Source: an uncultured Clostridia bacterium (GTDB lineage Bacteria > Bacillota > Clostridia > TANB77 > CAG-508). Taken from it: DNA of 64,000 nt. The position numbers and the translations under genes were made by a program. The notes beneath the pieces are model-generated. The model saw nothing but the letters and a program-made list of their open reading frames with translations, did no database searches and had not been told where the DNA came from. Position 1 is the stretch's first letter; each line of letters starts with the position of its first letter. This document shows, piece after piece, positions 1-9,084 of this stretch. The stretch is from contig CAKPKE010000002.1 of assembly GCA_934167095.1 (NCBI GenBank), positions 1 through 64,000 on the forward strand, given 5' to 3'.

Positions 1-360
1 GCAGATAGATTACAATTTGAAAAAGAAGCAAGAGAAGCTGAGGAAGAAGCAATGAAAGCTAAAGAATTAGCAGAGCAAGCCAAAGAAGAAACAATGAAAG
101 CCAAAGAAGAAGTAAAGGAAGCTAAAGAAGAAGTAAGAAATGTCAAAAAACTAGCAGAGCAGACCAAAAATGAATTAAAACAATCTCAAGATAAATTAGA
201 ACAGGCAAAGAATGATGTAAAACAAGTAAAAGAAACAGCACAACAAGAAAAAATCGAAATAATAAAGAAAATGCATAAAGCCAATATTCCAACCGAGCAA
301 ATTGCACAAATTGTAGAAATTAAAGAATCTGAAGTAAATAAAATATTAAATGAAGAATAA
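1..360 (+). CDS. C-terminal part of a coiled-coil protein, Rpn/PD-(D/E)XK transposase-like tail (partial)
   Basis: The frame is open from base 1, so the start lies outside the window. The visible 119 residues are almost entirely Lys/Glu/Ala heptads, a long charged coiled coil. The last 30 residues (from about EKIEIIKKMHKANIPTEQ) look like a small helix-turn-helix tail of the pattern 'I..M..A.I..E.IA.I..I...EV.KIL'. That tail is common at the end of Rpn-family PD-(D/E)XK nucleases/putative transposases; the family call is an inference, because the catalytic domain is not in view. A hairpin terminator follows directly. The repetitive heptads could equally belong to an unrelated structural protein. 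Confidence 0.6.
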   Translation, partial: ADRLQFEKEAREAEEEAMKAKELAEQAKEETMKAKEEVKEAKEEVRNVKKLAEQTKNELKQSQDKLEQAKNDVKQVKETAQQEKIEIIKKMHKANIPTEQIAQIVEIKESEVNKILNEE

Positions 361-366
361 AGTAAA

Positions 367-413
367 GAACATATCATTATCGTTTTATACGATTTTGATA
401 TGTTTTTTTATAA
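367..413 (+). terminator. Intrinsic terminator after the coiled-coil gene
   Basis: AACATATCA pairs with TGATATGTT around an AT-rich loop, followed by a T run. Confidence 0.7.
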
Positions 414-518
414 AGAGTAAACCTAAAAAATTTGTAGAAAAATGTAAAAAAATATTGCTAAAAAATTATATAAGTGTTATTCTTTAATAGAAATTTTAAC
501 AAAAAGAAGAGGAAAATA

Positions 519-1466
519 ATGAAGAACAAAGTTTTAAATATAGCTATTATAATAATAACAATGGTATTAATAATTATAAGTTTTAATACGGGAGCATTTG
601 CAACAACGACTACAAGTAAAGGAAAAAATGGAAATACAACTACATCAAATAGTGAAACAAAAAAATTAGAAAAAGAAAATACAAATGAAATAGATGTAAA
701 TTCCAAAGAAGATGTTGAAGATACAATAGTAAATTTAATGTCAACTTTAAATTCAGAAGGATTAAATAAAAATTTACTTACAGAAGCAACAAATTTATAT
801 AATCAAATTAGCAAAAAATATACAAATGAAGAAATTGCCAAAATACTAGTGGACAACAAAAGTACATTAGAAAAAAATGGTATAAGTTCTGAAAACATTG
901 ATACAGCAGTAAAAGTTTTTAATAATATTTCAACAGAGCAAACAAAAACTATTTTAAACTCAGTAGACGTAGAAGAATTAGGAAAGAAAATTGAAAACGG
1001 AGCTACAGTCCAAGAAGTTGTAACTGAAATAACATCTAATATGAGTACAAAAGAAAAAGTAAATTTAGTAATGAGTATGGTTGGCTCAGTTAAAATTATA
1101 AAAAATGTGATAATAGTACTTTTAATAATTTTTGTGTATAGAACATTACTAAGATGTGTAATATACAAAAAGGCAGGAAAACATGCATGGGCAGCATTTG
1201 TACCGGTATATAGAAATGTTGTGATGTTAAATGTTTGCCAAATGTCTGCATGGTGGCTACTATTACTATTAGTTCCAGTTATAGGATGGCTTATATTATT
1301 TTTTGTAGCAGTTGCAAGTAAATTTATGCTTGCCGAAAAATTTGGAAAAGGTGTAGGATTCTCATTTGGATTATGGCTATTACCAGTAATTTTTGAATCA
1401 ATATTAGTATTTTCAAAAAAGACAAAATATATAAGCGAAGATTTGTCGAATAATGAAGAATTTTAG
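519..1466 (+). CDS. Secreted/membrane protein with DUF5684-like C-terminal domain
   Basis: A 315-residue protein. The ATG at 519 is chosen because AAGAGGA lies just upstream; an earlier in-frame start at 474 has no ribosome site. Residues 1-30 form a signal peptide or anchor ending near the SFNTGAFA cleavage-like site. A Thr/Ser/Asn-rich linker and a helical extracellular segment (about 50-190) follow. The C-terminal 120 residues hold three or four membrane helices with the pattern KAGKHAWAAFVPVYRN and a WWLLLLLVPVIGW stretch, typical of DUF5684 membrane domains, which are often found next to signal peptidase-like proteins. Substrate and role are unknown. It stands alone, followed by a long AT-rich leader for the next gene. 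Confidence 0.75.
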   Translation: MKNKVLNIAIIIITMVLIIISFNTGAFATTTTSKGKNGNTTTSNSETKKLEKENTNEIDVNSKEDVEDTIVNLMSTLNSEGLNKNLLTEATNLYNQISKKYTNEEIAKILVDNKSTLEKNGISSENIDTAVKVFNNISTEQTKTILNSVDVEELGKKIENGATVQEVVTEITSNMSTKEKVNLVMSMVGSVKIIKNVIIVLLIIFVYRTLLRCVIYKKAGKHAWAAFVPVYRNVVMLNVCQMSAWWLLLLLVPVIGWLILFFVAVASKFMLAEKFGKGVGFSFGLWLLPVIFESILVFSKKTKYISEDLSNNEEF

Positions 1467-1640
1467 TATATGAATTATAAAAAAATAGAAATTTTTACTT
1501 GAAGTTTAGTAATTACTGTGATATATTACATGCAGGCTAAAAAGCCAATTTAATTATTTTGTAGATATATTTCCTTCTTAAAAAAGTAGAAATTAGTCCA
1601 AAAATTATTAAATGAAACTTTTAAAAAGGAGGTAAATATC

Positions 1641-1802
1641 ATGGCAGACAAAACTATAGTATGTAAAGATTGTGGTAAAGAATTTGTTTTTACAGAGGGT
1701 GAACAAGCATTTTACGCTGAAAAAGGTTTCACAAATGAACCAGTAAGATGCCCAGAATGTAGAAAAGCAAGAAAAGCACAAAGAAATAATAAACGTGCTT
1801 AA
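1641..1802 (+). CDS. Small zinc-ribbon protein (53 aa)
   Basis: Too short for usual ORF cut-offs but convincing: a perfect AAGGAGGT site at 1627-1634, an ATG at 1641 and a 53-residue product. It has two CxxC pairs, CKDCGKEF near residue 8 and CPECRKAR near residue 38, separated by a 'F.EGEQAFYAEKGF..EPVRCP' core. This matches the 'probable zinc-ribbon' family of about 50 residues that is widespread in Clostridia. The C-terminal Arg/Lys-rich tail suggests nucleic-acid contact (inference). A 170-base leader precedes it with a small GGCT/AGCC hairpin near 1533-1544. Confidence 0.9.
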   Translation: MADKTIVCKDCGKEFVFTEGEQAFYAEKGFTNEPVRCPECRKARKAQRNNKRA

Positions 1803-1807
1803 TTAAT

Positions 1808-1856
1808 AAAAATTCCTAAATTTTAGTAATACACTATAATTTAGGAATTTATTTTT
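1808..1856. terminator. Bidirectional terminator between zinc-ribbon gene and mscL
   Basis: AAATTCCTAAATT pairs with AATTTAGGAATTT around a 15-base loop, with T-rich flanks on both strands, between two convergent genes. Confidence 0.75.
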
Positions 1857-2424
1857 AATTTTTATTTTCATTTGAATTATTTTCTGAATTCTCTTGAGTT
1901 TCAGTTTTCTCTTTATTTTCAATAAGTTTTGATAAATCAGGCAATTCAGAAGTACAATGAGGACATCTTGTTGCTTTGTATTTTACCTCTGTTAAGCAAT
2001 AAGGACAAAGTTTTGTTTCTGGAATAGTTTCTTTCTTATTTTTCTTTTCTTTTTCAATTCTTTTAGCTTTTATAACACCTTTTTTATCAATTTTATCAAT
2101 TAAACTTTCGCTAAAGTCTTTTAATTTTTGAGCTTCTTTCTTATTTAATTTGTTTATGTATTTAACAATTAAAAATATAGAAAAAGCAATTATTAAAAAG
2201 TTTACAATAGCTGTTATAAAATTTCCATATTTAATTGAAGAGTTGCCAACTGTAAGCACCATATCTGAAAAATCAATTTTGCCTGTAAATATTGAAATTG
2301 CAGGCATTATGATATCTTCAACTAAAGAAGTTACTATTTTTTGAAATGCACCACCAATTACAACACCAACAGCTAAATCAACAACATTTCCTTTTATTGC
2401 AAATTCTTTAAATTCTTTTAACAT
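1855..2424 (-). CDS. mscL: Large-conductance mechanosensitive channel MscL with C-terminal zinc ribbon
   Basis: A 189-residue protein. Residues 1-35 (MLKEFKEFAIKGNVVDLAVG) are the MscL N-terminal amphipathic helix and start of TM1; TM1 (VVIGGAFQKIVTSLVEDIIMP) and TM2 (FLIIAFSIFLIVKYINKL) follow. MscL gates open under membrane tension to release solutes during hypo-osmotic shock. MscL proteins are normally about 130-150 residues. Here a Lys/Glu linker leads into a two-CxxC zinc ribbon (CPYCLTE...CPHCTSE) and an acidic Asn/Glu tail, an extension known from some Firmicutes MscL. The start at 2424 is preferred over 2442 because AAGGAG overlaps the upstream ATG and is correctly spaced from the inner one. 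Confidence 0.92.
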   Translation of the reverse strand: MLKEFKEFAIKGNVVDLAVGVVIGGAFQKIVTSLVEDIIMPAISIFTGKIDFSDMVLTVGNSSIKYGNFITAIVNFLIIAFSIFLIVKYINKLNKKEAQKLKDFSESLIDKIDKKGVIKAKRIEKEKKNKKETIPETKLCPYCLTEVKYKATRCPHCTSELPDLSKLIENKEKTETQENSENNSNENKN

Positions 2425-2507
2425 ATAAAAAATCTCCTTCATATAATAAAATGTTTAAATATCAATATTTAGGATACAATAAATAAAAATTGATTGTCAA
2501 GCAATTT

Positions 2508-2514
2508 TGTCGAA
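2508..2514 (+). promoter_or_regulatory. TGTCGAA motif (possible Spo0A box) between mscL and pyk
   Basis: An exact TGTCGAA heptamer in the divergent intergenic region. Matches the Spo0A-box core; one of six intergenic copies in this AT-rich window. No binding evidence. Confidence 0.3.
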
Positions 2515-2636
2515 ATTTTTAGAAAAATGCTTGAAAATGGCATAATATAATGCTATAATAACAAATGCTTAAATAAGATAATATATGTTGCTTTAAACAG
2601 CATACATAAAAAATAAAAAGAAAGAGGGATTAAACA

Positions 2637-4079
2637 ATGAAATCTTTAAGAAAAACAAAAATTGTTGGAACAATAGGACCTGCTTCTGAAAACAGATTAG
2701 AAGAATTATTTGATGCAGGATTAAATGTTTGCAGAGTAAACTATTCTCATGGAAGTTGGGATGAACAATCTGAAAAAACAGAAAATATTATCAGACTAAG
2801 AAAAGAAAAAGACCTTCCAATAGCTCTATTATTAGATATGAAGGGCCCAGAAATAAGAACAGGAATGTTATATACTGGAAAAAATACAAAAATCCAATTA
2901 AAAGATGGACAAAAATTCACATTATATAATGAAGATGTAACAGGAAATGAAGAAGGAACATCAGTATCATACAAAGAATTATATAAAGATGTAAAACCAG
3001 GAACAAAAATATTAATTGATGATGGCGCTATAGAATTAAGAGTTGAAGAAATATCTGGAAAAGATATAGTAACAACTGTTGTTCATGGAAATGGACTAGG
3101 AAGCAGAAAAACAATGAACTTACCTGGAACAGTTATAAGATTACCAGGTCTTGCTGAAAAAGATATAGCTGACTTAAAAACAGCTTGTGAACATGAATAT
3201 GATTATGTTGCAATATCATTTGCTAGAAATGCAGAAGATATAAACAACGTAAGAAAAGTATTAGACGAAAATGGTGGAAAAGACATCAAAATAATTACTA
3301 AAGTTGAAAATGTTGAAGGTATTTCAAACATGGAAACAATAGTTGATTTAGCTGATGCTCAAATGATCGCTCGTGGTGATATGGCTACAGAAACAGATTT
3401 CACAGAACCACCTGTAATGCAAAAGAGATTCATCAAACTTTGCAACAAACAAAACAAACCAGCAATAACAGCTACACAAATGCTTGAATCAATGACACAT
3501 CAACCATTACCAACAAGAGCTGAAGCAAGCGACGTTGCAAATGCTATATTTGATAGATCAAGTGCAATAATGCTTTCAGGAGAATGTGCACAAGGTGATT
3601 ACCCAGTAGAATGTGTTAAAACAATGGTTAAAATAGCAAATAGAGTTGAACCAGAAATCAATTACTGGAAGAGATTTGATGAAAACGATAACTTCAACCT
3701 AGATTCAATCGAAATGAACATAGCTTATGCAACATGCGTAATGGCTAAAAATGCAAAAGCTGATGGAATAATCTGCTACACAAATACAGGAAATTCTGCA
3801 AGAAACTTAGCAGGTCTTGGAGCTGGATGTCCAATAATTGCTATAACAGATAACAGAAAAACATTCAACCAATTAGCATTAGCTTGGAATGTAACACCAA
3901 TATTTGTTGAGAGCAAAGAAACAATTAATAAAACAATTGAAGCTGGAATCGAAAAATTAAAGAAACAAGAAATACTTGAAAAAGGTGATTTACTTGTAAT
4001 AGCTGGTGGAGATGTTATAGTACCAGATGAAAAATCTGACTTAAACAAAGCTATCGGTGGAGTTTTAAAAATTCAATAA
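2637..4079 (+). CDS. pyk: Pyruvate kinase
   Basis: A 480-residue enzyme converting phosphoenolpyruvate and ADP to pyruvate and ATP, the last step of glycolysis. Visible hallmarks: KTKIVGTIGPAS at the N-terminus, LLDMKGPEIRTG before the B domain, the catalytic KVENVEG segment (about residue 223), and TQMLESM...PTRAEASDVANA. Length is that of the short form without the extra PEP-utiliser-like domain found in some Bacilli. The effector-site motif reads MIARGDMATE rather than the usual MVARGDLGVE, a small departure near the active site that may be lineage-specific. GAAAGAGGG lies upstream at about 2622, after a short GCT/AGC leader hairpin at 2584-2608. Confidence 0.97.
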   Translation: MKSLRKTKIVGTIGPASENRLEELFDAGLNVCRVNYSHGSWDEQSEKTENIIRLRKEKDLPIALLLDMKGPEIRTGMLYTGKNTKIQLKDGQKFTLYNEDVTGNEEGTSVSYKELYKDVKPGTKILIDDGAIELRVEEISGKDIVTTVVHGNGLGSRKTMNLPGTVIRLPGLAEKDIADLKTACEHEYDYVAISFARNAEDINNVRKVLDENGGKDIKIITKVENVEGISNMETIVDLADAQMIARGDMATETDFTEPPVMQKRFIKLCNKQNKPAITATQMLESMTHQPLPTRAEASDVANAIFDRSSAIMLSGECAQGDYPVECVKTMVKIANRVEPEINYWKRFDENDNFNLDSIEMNIAYATCVMAKNAKADGIICYTNTGNSARNLAGLGAGCPIIAITDNRKTFNQLALAWNVTPIFVESKETINKTIEAGIEKLKKQEILEKGDLLVIAGGDVIVPDEKSDLNKAIGGVLKIQ

Positions 4080-4090
4080 TAAACAGAAAT

Positions 4091-4116
4091 GGGAACTTTA
4101 AAAGTTCTCATTTTTT
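4091..4116 (+). terminator. Terminator after pyk
   Basis: GGGAACTT/AAGTTCTC hairpin with a three-base loop followed by six T. Confidence 0.8.
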
Positions 4117-4182
4117 AATAGAAGTATTAATTTATGATATATTAATTAATATGGGAGTGCTTTTTTGCAAGAAAGGAATAAA

Positions 4183-4809
4183 ATGAAAAAATATTTTGAT
4201 TGGCAACAAAAAATAAATGAAAATGAATTAAGAGAAACGGCAAAAGCTTTAAAGAATGGAAAAATTGCAATATTTCCAACAGAAACAGTTTATGGAATAG
4301 GAACCAGCGCTTTTTGTGCAGAATCTGTGGAAAAAATTTATAAAATAAAAAAAAGACCTCATGAAAAACCAATAAATGTGCTTGTTTCAAATTTTGATAT
4401 GATAAAATTGTTAGCAAAAGATATATCACCAATGGAAGAAAAGATAATGAAAAAATTTTTTCCTGGTCCTTTAACAATAATCTTAAAAAAGAATGATAGT
4501 GTGCCAGATGTAGTAACATCAGGAGGAGATACGATTGGCATCAGAATGCCTGCAAATAATGTTGCATTAAAGTTGATTGAAAAAGCTGGAGTGCCACTTG
4601 CAACAACTAGTGCAAATTATTCTGGGGCAGAAAGTTTAGTTGACTTTGAAAAAATAAAAAATGAATTTCCAGCGGATGTAGACTATTTGATAAATGGTGG
4701 AAAAAGCCGTATTGGAGTAGCATCTACAATAGTAAAAGTTGAAAATGATAGTATAAAAATTTTAAGGCAAGGAAGTATTACAAAAGAAGATTTAGATAAT
4801 ATAGAATAG
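4183..4809 (+). CDS. tsaC: L-threonylcarbamoyladenylate synthase (Sua5/YciO/YrdC family)
   Basis: A 208-residue protein that makes threonylcarbamoyl-AMP from Thr, bicarbonate and ATP, the first step of tRNA t6A37 modification. Diagnostic stretches are FPTETVYGIG (about residue 31), KIKKRPHEKPINVLV, FPGPLTIILKK, GIRMPAN and PLATTSANYSG. It is the short TsaC-like form, without the extra Sua5 C-terminal domain that would give about 340 residues. The ATG at 4183 follows AGAAAGG; an upstream TTG at 4165 overlaps that site and is rejected. It stands as a single gene between pyk and a surface protein. Confidence 0.92.
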   Translation: MKKYFDWQQKINENELRETAKALKNGKIAIFPTETVYGIGTSAFCAESVEKIYKIKKRPHEKPINVLVSNFDMIKLLAKDISPMEEKIMKKFFPGPLTIILKKNDSVPDVVTSGGDTIGIRMPANNVALKLIEKAGVPLATTSANYSGAESLVDFEKIKNEFPADVDYLINGGKSRIGVASTIVKVENDSIKILRQGSITKEDLDNIE

Positions 4810-4875
4810 TACTTGATAAATTGCTTTTGTTAATATAAAATAAATAAAAACGAAAGAGAGGAATGATAAAAACTT

Positions 4876-6129
4876 ATGAAAAATAATAAAACAATGATAA
4901 TTATTTTAATAGTATCATTAATTTTTATAGTGACAATAGGAATTGTTGTAGTTGTTGCACTACCTAAAAATAAAAATGATGAGCCAATGGCTGTAATAAA
5001 TAATATAAATAACGATAAAAAAGATGAAGAAGTAGTTCAAACAAATGCAGTAAAAGATGATTTTATAAAGGACGAAATAACTGTTCAAGTAGCAAAAGGT
5101 GAAATTGCAAAGCAAAGGTCTGTTTATACTGATGAAAACAATAGAAAAGCTGTTATTCCACAAGGATATAGTGTTGTAAAAGATGCAGAAACAATAAATA
5201 ATGGACTTGTTATATCTGATGTCGAAAATGATGATATGAATAATTCTCTTGGTGGAAATCAATTTGTTTGGGTACCAGTAACAACTCCAATATTAGATGT
5301 AAGTAATAAAACTACTGATTCTCAAATAAATAATGAACTTCAAAAACAAGCTGACCAAGGTGTATATCCAATGGCAATCAGAAAAGCTGATGGAAATTAT
5401 GAAGGTGTAATTTATGATTTTGCATCAGTTAGAGAAAATACGGTTATAAAAATAACGCCAGTAACTTATGGTGCAGAAGCAACAAAAAAAGAACCTTCTA
5501 AAATTGCAACTGATAGTGGAGAAACAACTTATCAAGAAGATTTTAATGAACTAATAAAAAGAGTAAGAAATGATAACGGATTTTGGATTGCAAGATACGA
5601 AACAAGTGTTGATGAAACAGGAAAAGCTCAAAGCAAAAAAGATAAAGTTGCACTTACAAATAAATCTTGGTATGACTTATATAATGTAGAAAAAACTTTA
5701 AGTAATGAAAATGTGAAAAGCAATATGATATGGGGATGCCAATGGGATCAAATAATGATATGGCTAAAAGATGTAGAAAATAACACATATAAAACCAATC
5801 ATTTCTTAATATTAGATAGTACAGGAAAAGGAAATTATTCAGACTTAGAAATTATGGGAGAAGGTAAAGAAGTTATAAAAAAGGCAGGAACATCAATAAG
5901 ATATAGAACTGCAGCACAAGAAATATTTAAAATTAAAAATATTTATGATTTAGCTGGAAATGTTTTTGAGTGGACAATGGAAGCATATTATGGCTCTTTA
6001 AGAATTGTAAGAGGTGGTTATTGTGCTTATGATGGTGCAACATATCCTGTATCTGTAAGTTATTGGTTCCCACCAAATTATAATGGAGAACATTTAGCCA
6101 ATATTGGCTCAAGAATGATAATATATTAA
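4876..6129 (+). CDS. Membrane-anchored FGE/SUMF1-fold protein
   Basis: A 417-residue protein. Residues 5-28 are one hydrophobic anchor (IIILIVSLIFIVTIGIVVVV), then an exported region. From about residue 130 (GNQFVWVPV) the chain follows the formylglycine-generating-enzyme/SUMF1 family: FWIARYETS, IWGCQWDQIMIW, NIYDLAGNVFEWT and a closing RGGYC...GSRMIIY. These C-type-lectin-like folds are used as binding or display domains as well as enzymes; the copper-binding Cys pair of true FGE is not evident, so a non-enzymatic surface role is likelier (inference). Its C-terminus is strongly divergent from the two related proteins at 41.3 and 42.6 kb. A strong terminator follows. Confidence 0.8.
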   Translation: MKNNKTMIIILIVSLIFIVTIGIVVVVALPKNKNDEPMAVINNINNDKKDEEVVQTNAVKDDFIKDEITVQVAKGEIAKQRSVYTDENNRKAVIPQGYSVVKDAETINNGLVISDVENDDMNNSLGGNQFVWVPVTTPILDVSNKTTDSQINNELQKQADQGVYPMAIRKADGNYEGVIYDFASVRENTVIKITPVTYGAEATKKEPSKIATDSGETTYQEDFNELIKRVRNDNGFWIARYETSVDETGKAQSKKDKVALTNKSWYDLYNVEKTLSNENVKSNMIWGCQWDQIMIWLKDVENNTYKTNHFLILDSTGKGNYSDLEIMGEGKEVIKKAGTSIRYRTAAQEIFKIKNIYDLAGNVFEWTMEAYYGSLRIVRGGYCAYDGATYPVSVSYWFPPNYNGEHLANIGSRMIIY

Positions 6130-6142
6130 GATAATGAAAAGA

Positions 6143-6186
6143 AAATAACATAAAGTCAAATGAAAAATTGACTTTATGTTATTTTT
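6143..6186 (+). terminator. Strong terminator
   Basis: AAAATAACATAAAGTCAA pairs almost perfectly with TTGACTTTATGTTATTTT, ending in T5. Confidence 0.9.
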
Positions 6187-6274
6187 ATTGTATAGTATAA
6201 ATGAAAAAGCTAGAGCTTGAGCTCAAAAGCTGAATAAACTTTAGAAGGAAAGAACCGAAGAAAGGAAGAAATGT

Positions 6275-7375
6275 ATGGAAATTGTTATACTTACGGTAGC
6301 TATTGCATTTGTTTTTCTTACATTCTGTGCTCAGAATGAAGATTTAGGGGAGGAAAAAAAGCGGTACTTTAGCTTTGTTGTTTTTATAGTAATTGCAGGA
6401 GTGATTCTGGAATTTCTAGGAAGAGAGATTGATGGATATGTTCAATTGCAAAGGCAACTAAAGATTGTAAAAGTTGCTGAACTATCACTATTACCAATGG
6501 TGCCAGCAATATTATTACAGGTAATAAATGCTAAAGAAAAGACAAAATTAATAAGTTATATACTAGTTGTTGTTAATATGGTTTTAGAAATTTTATCGGT
6601 TTTTATTAAAATTATATTTTATGTTGATTTGCAGGGGGGTTATCATAGAGCATGGGCATATCCAATATACATAATCATATATGTAATTGGAATTATAATC
6701 TTAGTTAAAGAAACAATAAATTTCTCTATAGAGTATCAAGGAAAACATTGGCAAAATTTGGCGGCAACAGTAATTTTCTTAGGAATGGGGTTTACTATGC
6801 AAATAGTAAATAGTACTTTCAAAACAGAATGGATTAGTCTTGCTATAGCTCTTGTATTCTATTACATCTACTATGTAGATCTTACTTTGCAAATTGATAT
6901 GCAAAGTGGGGTTTTTTGTAGAAGCGCCTATGACAAAATGTGCAAAATCATCAATTATGATACAGCAATTTTTGTCATTGACATCAACAATTTTAAAGAA
7001 ATCAATGATAAATTTGGTCATCAAGCAGGTGATATATATATTTCTAAGGTTGCCGAAACTATTAAACGGCAGTTTATAGGAATAGGATATTGTTATCGAA
7101 TTGGTGGCGACGAGTTTGTTGTTGTACTAAAAAATGGAGCTTATGTAAAGAGTGTGAGATTAGAAACAAACTATGATACTTACAAGGTAATGTATGCATT
7201 TTGCAAAAAAATAAATGATGCAATTGCAAAAGAACGAGAAAAAGATCCAGTATTTCCAAATGTTGCAATTGGTGCAGCATACCATGTACATGGGGATAGT
7301 TTTGCATCGACAATGAAGCGTGCAGACGAAAGAATGTACAAGGATAAAGCGGAGTCCAAGAAAGTTCAGGACTAA
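6275..7375 (+). CDS. Membrane GGDEF diguanylate cyclase
   Basis: A 366-residue protein. Residues 1-205 hold about seven hydrophobic helices; residues 215-366 are a GGDEF domain with DINNFKEINDKFGHQAGD and the intact signature YRIGGDEFVVV near residue 275, so cyclic-di-GMP synthesis from two GTP is expected. The allosteric RxxD inhibition site is not present at its usual place just before the signature. Codon use differs from neighbours: two CGG Arg codons, several GGG/GGC/CAG codons, while host-like genes avoid these, which suggests transfer. AAAGGAAG precedes the ATG. A GC-richer terminator follows. Confidence 0.92.
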   Translation: MEIVILTVAIAFVFLTFCAQNEDLGEEKKRYFSFVVFIVIAGVILEFLGREIDGYVQLQRQLKIVKVAELSLLPMVPAILLQVINAKEKTKLISYILVVVNMVLEILSVFIKIIFYVDLQGGYHRAWAYPIYIIIYVIGIIILVKETINFSIEYQGKHWQNLAATVIFLGMGFTMQIVNSTFKTEWISLAIALVFYYIYYVDLTLQIDMQSGVFCRSAYDKMCKIINYDTAIFVIDINNFKEINDKFGHQAGDIYISKVAETIKRQFIGIGYCYRIGGDEFVVVLKNGAYVKSVRLETNYDTYKVMYAFCKKINDAIAKEREKDPVFPNVAIGAAYHVHGDSFASTMKRADERMYKDKAESKKVQD

Positions 7376-7383
7376 AGTTTAAA

Positions 7384-7413
7384 TGGGAGCCACATGTGTG
7401 ACCCCCACTTTTT
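7384..7413 (+). terminator. Terminator after the GGDEF gene
   Basis: GGGAGCCACA pairs with TGTGACCCCC (with G-U) and is followed by T5. Richer in G/C than most terminators here. Confidence 0.75.
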
Positions 7414-7491
7414 ATAATTATAAAAAATGACAAATTAAGGAAAGTATGTTAAAATAAAAGTTGATAATAAAGAAAATAGAAAGAGGCAAAT

Positions 7492-8487
7492 ATGATTCAA
7501 ATAGAAAAATTAAAAAGTTATGGATTCTTTGATATGAACATTAATGAGCAAATTGAATTTTTAAGAAAATATGGATTTTTTAAACTAAGTAATCAAGAAA
7601 AAATAAATTTTTTAGAAACAGTAGGTTTGTTTTACTTGGATATAAATGATGATCCACCTAATATTCCACTAACACCAGAAAATGTAGACTATCTAAAAAC
7701 TAATCCAATGAATGCTAGAAAAAATAGAATTGCAAATTTGTGGAAAGCTTCATTTACAAATAATATACTAAAAAATGGAGCGTTAACAATTGATAGTATA
7801 AATGGAATAGAAAATGTATTAAGTGTTAAATCAGGGGCAATAGTTACTGTTAATCATTTTAACCCATTTGATACATTTGCAATAGAAAAAGTTTTGAAAG
7901 ATGCAGGAGTATCAAGAAAAATATATAAAGTAATTAGAGAAGGAAATTATACAAATTTTCCAGGAAAGATTGGGTTATATTTTAAAAACGATAATACTCT
8001 TCCGCTAAGTCAAATGCCAGAGACTATGGAATTGTTTGAAGAAGCAATAGAAGCAATCTTAGAAAGAGGAGATTTTATAATAGTTTGTCCAGAGCAAAGT
8101 ATGTGGCTAAATTATAAAAAACCAAAACCATTAAGATATGGAGCTTTTAAATGGGCAACATTAAATGATGTGCCAGTCATACCTACATTTATTACAATGA
8201 GAAATAAAAAAGGTATTGATGGAGATGAAAATATTGCTCAGCAATATAATATAAATATTGGACAGCCAATATATCCTAATAATACATTAACTCCAAGAGA
8301 AAATATACGCCAAATGAGAAATTTAAATTATTCTTTTAACAGAGAAGTATATGAAAGATATTATGGAGTACCTGTGGAATACAAAACAATAAGTCATAAA
8401 GATATTCCAAGCTATGTGGCGACAATACCTAATTTTTTAGAGTTGATTTCAAAAGATATGGATATATCAGATGAAGATGGAAGATAA
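7492..8487 (+). CDS. PlsC-like lysophospholipid acyltransferase, extended N-terminus
   Basis: A 331-residue protein. An N-terminal 90-residue segment contains two 'YGFF.....Q..FL' repeats and the marker LTPENVDYLKT. The acyltransferase domain follows, with the HX4D motif NHFNPFD at about residue 122, REGNYTNFPG, and a PEQSMW block in place of the usual FPEGTR. The family moves an acyl chain onto a glycerolipid or related acceptor at the membrane. The protein is a clear paralogue of the second half of the split gene at 28.4-30.2 kb, which shares LTPEN.DYL and NHFNPFD. The true acceptor is unknown. AGAGGCAAAT lies before the ATG. Confidence 0.85.
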   Translation: MIQIEKLKSYGFFDMNINEQIEFLRKYGFFKLSNQEKINFLETVGLFYLDINDDPPNIPLTPENVDYLKTNPMNARKNRIANLWKASFTNNILKNGALTIDSINGIENVLSVKSGAIVTVNHFNPFDTFAIEKVLKDAGVSRKIYKVIREGNYTNFPGKIGLYFKNDNTLPLSQMPETMELFEEAIEAILERGDFIIVCPEQSMWLNYKKPKPLRYGAFKWATLNDVPVIPTFITMRNKKGIDGDENIAQQYNINIGQPIYPNNTLTPRENIRQMRNLNYSFNREVYERYYGVPVEYKTISHKDIPSYVATIPNFLELISKDMDISDEDGR

Positions 8488-8515
8488 TTATTTTGCTTGA
8501 ATTTTACCAAAACAC

Positions 8516-8544
8516 TTGTATTCTAAAGAAAATTATGCTATTAT
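8516..8544 (+). promoter_or_regulatory. Sigma-A-type promoter of rpsO
   Basis: TTGTAT, 17-base spacer, TATTAT, about 90 bases before the rpsO start. Confidence 0.6.
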
Positions 8545-8561
8545 AGTTATTGCGATAACTA

Positions 8562-8610
8562 CCTTATCCTTGGTTTTAGGAATAAAACTCCACTAAATCT
8601 AAGAATAAGG
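8562..8610 (+). promoter_or_regulatory. rpsO leader hairpin, candidate S15 autoregulatory element
   Basis: CCTTAT pairs with ATAAGG, and CTTGGTTTTAG pairs with CTAAATCTAAG (with G-U), making a long stem just before the AGGAGG site. S15 genes in many phyla carry leader structures bound by S15; that this one is such an element is inferred from position and fold. Confidence 0.5.
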
Positions 8611-8636
8611 CAAATAAAAAATAGGAGGAAATAAAA

Positions 8637-8900
8637 ATGACAAAGGAAAGAAAACAAGAAATAATTGCAACTTACAGAAGAGATGAAAAAGACACTGGTT
8701 CTCCAGAAGTTCAAATAGCTCTTTTAACAGAAAGAATTAGCAATTTAACAGAACATTTAAGAACTCATCAAAAAGATAATCACTCAAGAAGAGGATTATT
8801 AAAAATGGTAGGAGCTAGAAGAAGCTTATTAAACTACTTAGCTGATGAAGATGTTCAAAGATATAGAGATATAGTTGAAAAACTAGGATTAAGAAAATAA
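8637..8900 (+). CDS. rpsO: 30S ribosomal protein S15
   Basis: An 87-residue protein of normal S15 length, with the family core DTGSPEVQIALLTERI, the HLRTHQKDNHSRRGLL rRNA-binding loop and the MVGARRSLLNYL helix. S15 binds 16S rRNA near helices 20-22 and organises the central domain of the small subunit. TAGGAGG lies at the ideal distance. It sits directly before pnp, the classic rpsO-pnp order, though each has its own leader and rpsO has its own terminator. Confidence 0.98.
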   Translation: MTKERKQEIIATYRRDEKDTGSPEVQIALLTERISNLTEHLRTHQKDNHSRRGLLKMVGARRSLLNYLADEDVQRYRDIVEKLGLRK

Positions 8901-8910
8901 TAAAAATCAA

Positions 8911-8948
8911 GGGGCGTTTTACAATACATGGTTAAAGCGCCCATTTTT
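8911..8948 (+). terminator. Terminator between rpsO and pnp
   Basis: GGGGCGTTTT pairs with AAAGCGCCC around a 13-base loop, followed by T5. Confidence 0.8.
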
Positions 8949-9084
8949 AAAAGATATCAAATACTTGAAATTAGAAGTAGCTTGCATAAAGTAGTACTAA
9001 AATAAAAATACTATTTTATAGAGGTTACAATCTAATTTAAGTATTTATATAAAAAATAGACTATTAGAAAGGATGTTTTAAATT

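Noticed and set aside
6190..6270. Possible cyclic-di-GMP riboswitch before the GGDEF gene
   Set aside because: Only short GAGCTC-type pairings; no GEMM core seen.
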